Below the pieces are notes generated by a model. That model saw only the letters and a program-made list of their open reading frames with translations. It made no database searches and was not told the DNA's origin. A DNA stretch of 10,595 nucleotides from Bacillota bacterium (GTDB lineage Bacteria; Bacillota; Bacilli; Bacillales; Cytobacillaceae): contig JAUZPT010000070.1 in the NCBI GenBank assembly GCA_030705745.1, positions 1 to 10,595 on the forward strand, given 5' to 3'. The position numbers were made by a program, and so were the translations under genes. Below, piece by piece: positions 1 through 4,994 of the stretch. Each line of letters starts with the position of its first letter. Within the stretch, counting starts at the first letter, position 1.

Positions 1-1
1 T

Positions 2-334
2 GATGAGTTTTATGCGATTCAAAAAAAAGCACAACAATTGGGAATTGGAATATGGTCGTTGGAAAATTATGCGCAGTCTGATGGTTTTCATTCGCAGTCA
101 GGTGGGAACAATTCAATAAATTCAACACACAATTTTCAAAAAAACGGTTCTCAAAATAATTCGGTTAACACTCGGCCCAGTTTAAATTGCGAAGGGAAAA
201 TCAAAGGAAACAAAAATTCTCATATTTATCATCTTCCAGGAGATACATTTTATAAATCGACAAAGAAAAACATAGTTTGGTTTTGCGCAGAACAGGACGC
301 TATAAACGCAGGATATCATAAATCGAAAAGGTAA
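2..334 (+). CDS. 3' end of a thermonuclease-like protein with C-terminal sunset-type domain (5' partial)
   Basis: The reading frame is open to the left edge, so this is the last 110 codons of a longer gene. The first visible residues (DEFYAIQKKAQQLGIGIWS) resemble the final helix of staphylococcal-nuclease (SNase) domains. A Ser/Asn-rich linker of about 40 residues follows, and then a short terminal module: a Cys in NCEGKIKGN, an IYHLPG motif, a Tyr/Thr pair, WFCAEQDA and AGYHKSKR. In Bacillus this small Cys-containing module is often found at the end of extracellular thermonuclease-family proteins. The inferred role is a secreted, Ca-dependent nuclease acting on DNA or RNA. The catalytic core and any signal peptide lie outside the window, so the enzymatic call rests on family architecture only. 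An internal Met at position 38 is not the start, because the frame continues upstream with nuclease-like sequence. No terminator is visible before the next gene, 46 bases downstream. Confidence 0.7.
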   Translation, partial: DEFYAIQKKAQQLGIGIWSLENYAQSDGFHSQSGGNNSINSTHNFQKNGSQNNSVNTRPSLNCEGKIKGNKNSHIYHLPGDTFYKSTKKNIVWFCAEQDAINAGYHKSKR

Positions 335-380
335 CTTTTGCAGTGACGCAAGATATGGGGATAGGTAAGAAATATTAAGA

Positions 381-917
381 ATGGAAGTGAATACGTTGCG
401 GGAAGTTTTATTAATAGATATTTATGATCATCATATTGCCCAGAAGTTTATTAATCGATCAGGTTTAGCTCACGCAATAGCAGTAGCGTATCACGCTTTT
501 CATCTTGCAATTGAAAGGGAAGTTGATCCGGATATCGCCACTAAAGCAGGGTTTTTGCATGATATCGGCCACTTCACTTGGTATAAAAATGGGAAATGGG
601 ATTATGATTTGTATAAGCAAAATGATATTCATGCAATTAAAGGGGCGGAAAGGGCGCATAAACTTTTAATTCGTTTAGGGGAAAATCCCGTAAAAGCGAA
701 GGAGATTGCTCTAGCCATCCTTTTTCATACCGATTCTTTTTTGCCTTCAAATGAAATCGTCCGAACTCCATTACAGCAAGTAGTTAAATCAGCCGATGAA
801 AAAGATGAAGAAGAAGGAGGAATGCATCATTATCGAACCATTGATAAGGAGAGAGCCAGAAAAAGCCTCAACAGGCTGGATAAAATGATTGAAGAAACGA
901 TGAAAAAGAGTACATAA
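381..917 (+). CDS. HD-domain phosphohydrolase family protein (YqeK-like metal ligand pattern)
   Basis: This 178-residue soluble protein has an HD superfamily core. Visible putative metal ligands are H31, the H60-D61 doublet in FLHDIGHF, H84, H116 in LFHTDSF and D139 in KSADEKDE. That H...HD...H...H...D pattern is typical of HD hydrolases with a two-metal centre, which cleave phosphate esters of nucleotides or signalling molecules. The substrate cannot be read from the sequence. The last 40 residues are a charged Lys/Glu-rich helix. The ATG at 381 follows an in-frame stop (366-368) and has no strong Shine-Dalgarno. A TTG at 396 has GGAAG seven bases upstream and is a possible alternative start. 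The gene is convergent with the unknown gene downstream and shares its terminator. It may be co-transcribed with the nuclease gene upstream. Confidence 0.8.
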   Translation: MEVNTLREVLLIDIYDHHIAQKFINRSGLAHAIAVAYHAFHLAIEREVDPDIATKAGFLHDIGHFTWYKNGKWDYDLYKQNDIHAIKGAERAHKLLIRLGENPVKAKEIALAILFHTDSFLPSNEIVRTPLQQVVKSADEKDEEEGGMHHYRTIDKERARKSLNRLDKMIEETMKKST

Positions 918-918
918 A

Positions 919-948
919 AAAGGATGGGATAAAAGATTCCCATCCTTT
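919..948. terminator. Bidirectional intrinsic terminator between convergent genes
   Basis: A perfect 11-bp stem (919-929 paired with 938-948, core GGATGGGA/TCCCATCC) closes an 8-base loop. The A run on its left (about 916-921) gives a U tail for minus-strand transcripts. The right side has only a short T run, so it is weaker in the plus direction. It lies two bases after the HD gene stop and a few bases after the stop of the minus-strand gene, which fits termination of both. Confidence 0.85.
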
Positions 949-954
949 AATGGA

Positions 955-1434
955 TTACAACCTGCGAAAACCTTCTTCTTCAAGATATTCGACTGCTTCC
1001 ACAAAGGACTCAAAAGCAGCATCCAGATTATCCCCATAATAAACATTCCACAATTGGTCCTCCTCCACTAGTATAAGGACATCATTCTCATCATTAACCC
1101 AGCGATATTCCTGTTTCACACTGGGAATTTCGATTATTTCTTTTTCATTCTCCTCAACTGGTGAGAGGGAGGTGATTGATTCTTTGAGCAATGTTCTAAG
1201 CTGATCTTCTGAAAAATCCCTTATATTAATCATGCCTTTGTCATCTGTTTGATAAGCTGATAAATTAGCAGCGTAAATAAACCCATTTCCATTCGGATGT
1301 AAATGATAAACGACATTTTTTTTGTCGGAAATGCTTTCAACTAGCTGAAAATTTACTCTTTTAAGTGAAACATTTTTTCGTTCAAGCTGGGGGAAAGACT
1401 CGATGATGGCCAATTTTTCTTCAAATGTTAACAT
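955..1434 (-). CDS. Conserved Bacillaceae-type protein of unknown function
   Basis: I do not recognise a characterised family. From the chosen start the protein has 159 residues and no signal peptide or membrane segment. The N-terminal half (about 1-90) contains the distinctive stretch VVYHLHPNGNGFIYAA followed by TDDKGMINIRDFSEDQ. A short acidic linker (about 92-104) leads to a C-terminal part (about 108-159) rich in aromatic and acidic residues, ending YLEEEGFRRL. The start is placed at the ATG whose complement is 1432-1434, because GGAGG (complement of 1440-1444) sits five bases upstream. A longer version from 1461 would put that Shine-Dalgarno inside the gene. The gene is convergent with the HD gene and has an extended -10 promoter candidate directly upstream. 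Confidence 0.75.
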   Translation of the reverse strand: MLTFEEKLAIIESFPQLERKNVSLKRVNFQLVESISDKKNVVYHLHPNGNGFIYAANLSAYQTDDKGMINIRDFSEDQLRTLLKESITSLSPVEENEKEIIEIPSVKQEYRWVNDENDVLILVEEDQLWNVYYGDNLDAAFESFVEAVEYLEEEGFRRL

Positions 1435-1439
1435 AAGTG

Positions 1440-1444
1440 CCTCC
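1440..1444 (-). promoter_or_regulatory. Ribosome binding site deciding the start of the minus-strand unknown gene
   Basis: GGAGG on the minus strand lies five bases before the ATG at 1434-1432. This favours that start over the upstream in-frame ATG at 1461, which has no comparable site. Confidence 0.75.
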
Positions 1445-1464
1445 GTAAAATTCAGATTCACTTT

Positions 1465-1473
1465 ATTCTACCA
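1465..1473 (-). promoter_or_regulatory. Candidate extended -10 promoter for the unknown minus-strand gene
   Basis: Read on the minus strand, the sequence is TGG followed by TAGAAT. This is an extended -10 with five of six matches to TATAAT. No good -35 is visible at 16-18 bases, as expected for extended -10 promoters. Transcription would begin about 25 bases before the ATG at 1434. Confidence 0.4.
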
Positions 1474-1520
1474 TACCTTGAGAAAAACAAAGAAATTCTG
1501 ATTTCTCCACGTAAAATAGA

Positions 1521-1543
1521 AAAAACGCCCCTGAGGCGCTTTT
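1521..1543 (-). terminator. Intrinsic terminator after the yjcZ-like gene
   Basis: Read on the minus strand, a short GC stem (CGCC/GGCG, 1526-1529 with 1535-1538) is flanked by A/T runs that can extend it (1521-1524 with 1540-1543). The minus-strand transcript ends in a run of U from the A tract at about 1518-1525. It begins 15 bases past the stop of the yjcZ-like gene. Confidence 0.75.
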
Positions 1544-1557
1544 CCTTTGCGAATGAA

Positions 1558-1656
1558 TTAGTACCCTCTTACTAGAGAAGAACCAACAATAATGAGCAAG
1601 ATAAATAATACAACAATCAAAGCGAAATTGCTGCTATGGCCACTGCTTTTGGACAT
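1558..1656 (-). CDS. YjcZ-family sporulation-associated tiny membrane protein
   Basis: This 32-residue peptide begins MSKSSGHSSNFALIVVLF and ends in SSLVRGY. After a short polar head (1-10) it is one hydrophobic helix (about 11-28, rich in Ile, Leu and Val), followed by an Arg-Gly-Tyr tail. That is the pattern of the small YjcZ/tiny-TM family of Bacillus. Most members have a Gly/Cys-rich head (GGCGYGGG), and here it is replaced by Ser/His. The start is supported by GGAGGTG, complement of about 1663-1669, six bases before the ATG. A terminator follows the stop. Members of the family are associated with sporulation, but the exact role of this one cannot be told from sequence. Location in a membrane is inferred from the hydrophobic segment. 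Confidence 0.85.
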   Translation of the reverse strand: MSKSSGHSSNFALIVVLFILLIIVGSSLVRGY

Positions 1657-1684
1657 ATTTCCCACCTCCACATCATCCATAATA

Positions 1685-1714
1685 CAGTTTATGAAAAAAA
1701 TTTATCAGTGTTTG
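1685..1714 (-). promoter_or_regulatory. Candidate sporulation-type (sigma-K/sigma-E-like) promoter for the yjcZ-like gene
   Basis: On the minus strand AAAC is followed, 16 bases after the AC, by CATAAACTG. This resembles a sigma-K promoter (AC, 16-17 bases, CATAnnnTA) with one mismatch at the end of the -10, and also fits the sigma-E -10 loosely. The spacing puts the transcript start about 20 bases before the ATG. The match is short and AT-rich sequence gives chance hits, so this is tentative. Confidence 0.35.
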
Positions 1715-1756
1715 GACAGACACACAATTTCGTTGAGGTAAAATTAATTATTAGTA

Positions 1757-1765
1757 TGGTAAAAT
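1757..1765 (+). promoter_or_regulatory. Candidate extended -10 promoter upstream of the small acidic ORF
   Basis: TGG followed by TAAAAT is an extended -10 with five of six matches to the sigma-A consensus. No good -35 is visible at the right distance. Transcription from here would reach the ORF at 1910 after an untranslated leader of about 140 bases. Apart from this site and the divergent candidate on the other strand, I see nothing else between the yjcZ-like gene and the small ORF. Confidence 0.3.
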
Positions 1766-1909
1766 TTATCTCTAAAACAGAAAACGCTTCTTAAAGGTTG
1801 TGGTTTCTTTTTATTCCAATTTTATTTTTTACCCCCCACAAAAAAGTTCTATTTGTCGAACTTTATAGCAAAGGTAAAAATTTGTGGAATTGGAATGGGA
1901 GGATCCCTT

Positions 1910-2038
1910 ATGGAATTTTTGAACATTGACATTGATCGATTATTGGAAATTACCCTTGAAATAGATACAGTTCAATCACATTTGATCGAGAATTTTGTGG
2001 AAATCGATCAACTGCTTGAACAAACAAGGGACTGGTAA
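1910..2038 (+). CDS. Small acidic protein of unknown function (42 residues)
   Basis: I do not recognise this protein. It begins MEFLNIDIDRLLEITLEI and ends LLEQTRDW. It has eleven acidic residues, two Arg and no Lys, with hydrophobic residues spaced every three or four positions, so a single acidic amphipathic helix is likely. There is no signal peptide or membrane segment. Support for a real gene comes from GGGAGG seven bases before the ATG and a hairpin plus T tract starting eight bases after the stop. An upstream in-frame TTG at 1853 would give a 61-residue form, but that would place the Shine-Dalgarno inside the gene. It lies just upstream of the paa operon but is separated from it by the terminator and the paa promoter. 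It could still be a chance ORF. Confidence 0.5.
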   Translation: MEFLNIDIDRLLEITLEIDTVQSHLIENFVEIDQLLEQTRDW

Positions 2039-2045
2039 AAGAGAA

Positions 2046-2084
2046 GCGGCAGAATAATATCTGACGTTTTTTTTTTTTTTTTTT
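2046..2084 (+). terminator. Intrinsic terminator with 18-base T tract
   Basis: The stem CGGCAG/CTGACG (2047-2052 with 2061-2066, one G-A mismatch) closes an 8-base AT loop. It is followed by 18 uninterrupted T (2067-2084). Flanking A/G bases can pair with the first T to lengthen the stem. It sits eight bases after the small ORF stop and insulates the downstream paa promoter from upstream transcription. Confidence 0.75.
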
Positions 2085-2110
2085 GTAAATTTAATTTTCA
2101 GAAAAATCAG

Positions 2111-2139
2111 TTGACTTTTCACTATCCTCGAGTTATTTT
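2111..2139 (+). promoter_or_regulatory. Sigma-A promoter of the paa operon
   Basis: TTGACT (2111-2116, five of six matches) is followed by 17 bases and then TATTTT (2134-2139, four of six). Transcription would begin near 2146, about 80 bases before paaA. A weaker alternative -10 (TATAAC, 2151-2156) has no good -35. The site lies directly after the upstream terminator and directly before the first operon gene, which supports it beyond the sequence match. Confidence 0.6.
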
Positions 2140-2154
2140 TAAAATAAATGTATA

Positions 2155-2167
2155 ACACGTATAGTGT
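2155..2167 (+). promoter_or_regulatory. Candidate operator: ACAC-N5-GTGT dyad downstream of the paa promoter
   Basis: ACAC (2155-2158) and GTGT (2164-2167) form a short inverted repeat around GTATA. It lies at about +10 to +22 from the predicted start, where a repressor would block transcription. A GTATA-like unit also occurs three times nearby (2150, 2159 and 2166). Phenylacetate operons are typically controlled by PaaX or TetR-type PaaR repressors released by phenylacetyl-CoA. Whether this dyad is such a site is inference, and four-base arms are weak evidence. Confidence 0.25.
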
Positions 2168-2226
2168 ATGTCGGTAAATAAACGTCATATACAATCGAGA
2201 ACTCAAATTATACGGAGGTGAAAAGG

Positions 2227-3195
2227 ATGGACAATGCGATTTCGTTTGAGATGTTAACAGAAGAGGAAAAATATAAACACTTTATCGAACGGATAGAAGC
2301 CAAAAGTAAAATTGAAGCAGATGACTGGATGCCTGAAGAATATAGAAAAACATTAATAAAGCTCATATCCATGCATGGAATCAGCGAAATAATGGGAGCG
2401 CTTCCAGAAAAAGAGTGGGTTCCGAAGGCTCCTTCTTTAAAAAGAAAGCTGGGAATCATGGCCAAGGTCCAGGACGAAATGGGGCATGGACAGCTGTTGC
2501 TTCGAGTGGCAGAGGATTTAATGAAGCCCTATGGGAAAAATCGTGAAAATATTATGCAGGACCTTTTTACTGGCGAGCTGAAATTTCATAATGTCTTTCA
2601 TATGGAAGCACCGACCTGGGCTGATGCCGGATTAATTGGATGGCTCGTTGACGGAGCTGCAATTATTACACAGACGAATATGCTTGATGCATCGTATGGT
2701 CCGTATGCTAGGGCTTTAAAAAGAATTTGTGCAGAAGAAGTTTTCCATGCACAGCATGGCGAATCAATTATTATGGCATTGGCCGAAGGCACCGCGGAGC
2801 AAAGAGCAATGGTGCAGGATTCACTTAACCGCTGGTGGGAGGCATTGCTCATGTTCTTTGGTCCAGGAGATTCATCGACCACCGGGACATCAAAACAGGA
2901 TATTACAATCAAATATCACATTCGAACTAAAACGAATGAACAGCTTAGACAGGACTTCTTTACAAAATATATTCCTCGTGTCCTTTCGCTCGGCTTAAAG
3001 CTTCCTGATGAGTCGATGAGATTTGATGATGAAAGCGGGAAATGGTTATACCGTCAGCCAGATTGGAGCAGATTTAAAGAAATAATAAAAAATAAAGGAC
3101 CTAAGTCTGAATCAAGGCTCCGTTTAAGAAAAATTTCATATGAAACGAATGAATGGGTAAGAGAAGCACTAAGTTCCCGTTCCAGTGGAATGTGA
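2227..3195 (+). CDS. paaA: 1,2-phenylacetyl-CoA epoxidase, catalytic subunit A
   Basis: PaaA is the diiron oxygenase subunit that adds one oxygen atom of O2 to the ring of phenylacetyl-CoA, giving the 1,2-epoxide, in a complex with PaaB and PaaC. The 322-residue protein has the ferritin-like helical core with expected iron ligands: E54 in SEIMG, E84 and H87 in VQDEMGHG, and E171 and H174 in AEEVFHAQHGE. The DWMPEEYRKTLI stretch near residue 33 is typical of PaaA. Length is close to the family norm (about 310). The ATG at 2227 is chosen because GGAGGTG (2214-2220) sits six bases upstream. A GTG at 2218 would lie inside that site. It is the first gene of the operon, with paaB starting 14 bases after its stop. 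Confidence 0.95.
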   Translation: MDNAISFEMLTEEEKYKHFIERIEAKSKIEADDWMPEEYRKTLIKLISMHGISEIMGALPEKEWVPKAPSLKRKLGIMAKVQDEMGHGQLLLRVAEDLMKPYGKNRENIMQDLFTGELKFHNVFHMEAPTWADAGLIGWLVDGAAIITQTNMLDASYGPYARALKRICAEEVFHAQHGESIIMALAEGTAEQRAMVQDSLNRWWEALLMFFGPGDSSTTGTSKQDITIKYHIRTKTNEQLRQDFFTKYIPRVLSLGLKLPDESMRFDDESGKWLYRQPDWSRFKEIIKNKGPKSESRLRLRKISYETNEWVREALSSRSSGM

Positions 3196-3209
3196 GAGGA
3201 GGAATACTA

Positions 3210-3572
3210 ATGGCAGGAGAAGGGTTTTACCAGGAATACGAGGTGTTTAGCCGAAGATCTGACACTTCACCGATGCAATATCAGTTTTCTCTTCTTGCTC
3301 CGAACGCTGAGCTTGCACTCGTAATGGCCCAGGAGAATTTTTTGCGTCGTGAGTCTGCATCGGATATTTGGGTTGTAAAAAGAAGCAATATCCGTAAAAT
3401 GACGCTTGATGAAAAAGAATCATTGCAAAGGTTGGATAATAAGGAATATAGGAACACAAAAGGCTACGGCTATTTAAAAAAGAAATGGCGCCAGTATGAA
3501 CAAGGAATGCTTGATGAGAAGGAAATTATGTCATGGGGAGGAAAACAGAGCGATGAAAATCCTCACTCCTGA
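3210..3572 (+). CDS. paaB: 1,2-phenylacetyl-CoA epoxidase, subunit B
   Basis: PaaB is a small non-catalytic subunit that bridges PaaA-PaaC dimers in the epoxidase complex. This one has 120 residues from the ATG preceded by GAGGAGG seven bases upstream. The core (about 8-58) shows the family pattern: EYEVFSRR, then LLAPNAELALVMAQENFLRR, then DIWVVKRSNI. After the usual end of the family (about 95 residues in E. coli) there is an extra basic/acidic tail, KKKWRQYEQGMLDEKE and beyond. The 3' end overlaps the paaC start by 20 bases, which suggests translational coupling. Confidence 0.92.
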   Translation: MAGEGFYQEYEVFSRRSDTSPMQYQFSLLAPNAELALVMAQENFLRRESASDIWVVKRSNIRKMTLDEKESLQRLDNKEYRNTKGYGYLKKKWRQYEQGMLDEKEIMSWGGKQSDENPHS

Positions 3573-4374
3573 AGAAGCCATAAAAAACAACGCATACAAA
3601 AATGCTTTAACTGAATTGCTTTACCAATTGGCTGATGATGATTTCATCCTTTCCTATCGCGGGTCGGAATGGCTCGGTTTGGCTCCGCATATTGAGGAGG
3701 ATGTTGCCTTTTCTTCTATCAACCAGGATACAATGGGCCATGCAGCAATGTTTTATCAACTTCTGGAAAACCTCGGAGAAGGAAAAATGGATGGCCTCGC
3801 CCATAATCGTCCAGCCAATCGTTGGAGAAATGCTTGTTTGCTTGAAAAGGTAAACGGTACCGGCCATTATTTAAATGAGCCTAAATATGACTGGGCTTTT
3901 GCAGTTTGCCGCCATTATTTTTATACCAGTTTTAAAAAGATACGGATGGAATCACTAAAAACCTCCTCGTATCAGCCATTGGCCGATGCAGCTGTGCGTG
4001 TGAGTATCGAGCTATTTTATCACCAATTACATTGGAAAACATGGTTCCAACAGCTGATGCTTGCCGGAGGGGAAGCCAAAACAAGGATGGAAAAAGCAAT
4101 TCAAACTGTCTGTAACGATTTTGGCGGTGTATTAGGTTTAGGATCGCTAGGTGAGTCAATGGTGACATTCAGCTTGATCGACAGTGAAGAAACGATTAAA
4201 AATCGGTGGAATTGCTTGATGGAATCCATTTTTGAAGGTGTATCATCCTCTCTGCCTGAAACATTGGGATCAATGAATGGGGATGGTCGAAACGGCGTTC
4301 ATACACAAGACCTTGAAGCAGCCTTAAAAACGCTAAGCGAAGTATACCAGCTTGACCCAACAGCCACCTGGTAA
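3553..4374 (+). CDS. paaC: 1,2-phenylacetyl-CoA epoxidase, structural subunit C
   Basis: PaaC is the structural partner of PaaA, a ferritin-like protein that has lost the working diiron site. The 273-residue product has ADDDFILSYRGSEWLG near the N-terminus, characteristic of PaaC (DDxLIxxxRxSEW in other members), then APHIEEDVAFSSINQD and a later VSIELFYHQLHW helix. Set against PaaA's DEMGH, PaaC has DTMGH at 59-63: Thr60 replaces the iron-binding Glu while the His is kept, consistent with a degenerate site. It is slightly longer than E. coli PaaC (248). The start chosen is the ATG at 3553, within paaB. GGGGAGG lies about 11 bases upstream, a rather long spacing, and the longer frame from 3496 has no such site and no PaaC-like sequence. 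Confidence 0.92.
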   Translation: MKILTPEEAIKNNAYKNALTELLYQLADDDFILSYRGSEWLGLAPHIEEDVAFSSINQDTMGHAAMFYQLLENLGEGKMDGLAHNRPANRWRNACLLEKVNGTGHYLNEPKYDWAFAVCRHYFYTSFKKIRMESLKTSSYQPLADAAVRVSIELFYHQLHWKTWFQQLMLAGGEAKTRMEKAIQTVCNDFGGVLGLGSLGESMVTFSLIDSEETIKNRWNCLMESIFEGVSSSLPETLGSMNGDGRNGVHTQDLEAALKTLSEVYQLDPTATW

Positions 4375-4400
4375 TAAATAACCGTACGAGAAGAGGGAAG

Positions 4401-4907
4401 GTGGGAAAAATTATATTTGCTGAAAAGTTGGAAACGAAAATATTAAAAGCGCTTTATGATGTGAGCGATCCGGAAATTGCAAGCATTTCAATTGTAGATC
4501 TCGGCATGCTGGAAAGTGTAATCGTCAGTGATTCTGACATTACTATTCATTTGATTCCCACGTTCGTTGGGTGTCCCGCGCTTGACATCATCCGGAAAAA
4601 TGTTGAAAAAGAATTACTTCCTATTGCAGAAGATAAACGGCTTAATGTTCAATTTATTCACAACATACCATGGACATCAAACCGAATTACCGAAGATGGA
4701 AGACTGCGGCTAAAGGAGTTTGGTATTGCACCTCCACCGAGGTATCTGCCTGAGGATGGTAGTTGGGAGGTGAACTGTCCTTATTGTGATTCTGTTTATA
4801 CTGCGGTAGAAAATCTTTTTGGCCCAACTGCCTGCCGAAGCATATTTTACTGCAAAAACTGTAAAAATCCCTTCGAAGCAATGAAACTTTTATCGGAGGA
4901 CATGTAG
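4401..4907 (+). CDS. paaD: Phenylacetate degradation protein PaaD, MIP18/DUF59 family with C-terminal zinc-ribbon-like domain
   Basis: PaaD is needed for epoxidase activity and is thought to help Fe-S or metal insertion into the complex, particularly its PaaE reductase in Proteobacteria. Residues 8-100 form the MIP18/DUF59 domain, with the DPE motif at 23-25, SIVDLGM at 30-36 and the conserved Cys58 in TFVGCPA. Residues 124-160 hold a cysteine cluster: C126-x2-C129, C145 and C151-x2-C154. This matches the C-terminal zinc-ribbon-like region of PaaD and separates it from general DUF59 proteins such as SufT. The start is a GTG with GAGGG only a few bases upstream, and no in-frame ATG gives the full domain. 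It follows paaC by 26 bases. No paaE gene follows it. Confidence 0.9.
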   Translation: MGKIIFAEKLETKILKALYDVSDPEIASISIVDLGMLESVIVSDSDITIHLIPTFVGCPALDIIRKNVEKELLPIAEDKRLNVQFIHNIPWTSNRITEDGRLRLKEFGIAPPPRYLPEDGSWEVNCPYCDSVYTAVENLFGPTACRSIFYCKNCKNPFEAMKLLSEDM

Positions 4908-4922
4908 CAGCAAATTTTCACC

Positions 4923-4950
4923 TAGACATAATTGAATTTACAAATATGAT
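4923..4950 (+). promoter_or_regulatory. Candidate internal sigma-A promoter before ethD
   Basis: TAGACA (4923-4928, five of six matches) and TATGAT (4945-4950, five of six) are 16 bases apart, in the only sizeable gap (87 bases) of the first half of the operon. Transcription would start near 4957, about 40 bases before the ethD ATG. It would allow the downstream genes to be expressed separately from the epoxidase genes. Confidence 0.45.
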
Positions 4951-4961
4951 GGTTTTATCAT
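4946..4961 (+). promoter_or_regulatory. Dyad ATGAT-N6-ATCAT overlapping the internal promoter
   Basis: A perfect 5-bp inverted repeat (4946-4950 and 4957-4961) covers most of the -10 and the predicted start of the internal promoter. That is a plausible place for a repressor. It could equally be a weak mRNA hairpin or chance in AT-rich sequence. Confidence 0.25.
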
Positions 4962-4994
4962 TCGCTAATTTATTAAAAATGAGGAGAGATACTG

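Noticed and set aside
38..334. A complete 98-residue gene starting at the ATG at 38
   Set aside because: The frame stays open to the left edge with nuclease-like sequence and there is no ribosome site before 38, so it is the end of a longer gene.
1778..1793. Catabolite-repression (cre) box around AGAAAACGCTTCTT
   Set aside because: It keeps the central CG and A run but misses the outer T and CA positions, and lies over 300 bases before the paa promoter. No better cre box was seen near either paa promoter.
2218..2226. GTG at 2218 as the paaA start
   Set aside because: It lies inside GGAGGTG, which is better used as the ribosome site for the ATG at 2227.
2598..2912. Long minus-strand frame inside paaA (also others opposite paaF, the dehydrogenase, paaH and paaJ genes)
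   Set aside because: These lack ribosome sites and recognisable protein sequence, and mirror the codon pattern of well-supported genes on the plus strand.
3553..3572. The paaB-paaC overlap as evidence of a frameshift or fusion
   Set aside because: Both proteins keep their full family patterns, and short overlaps are normal for coupled genes.
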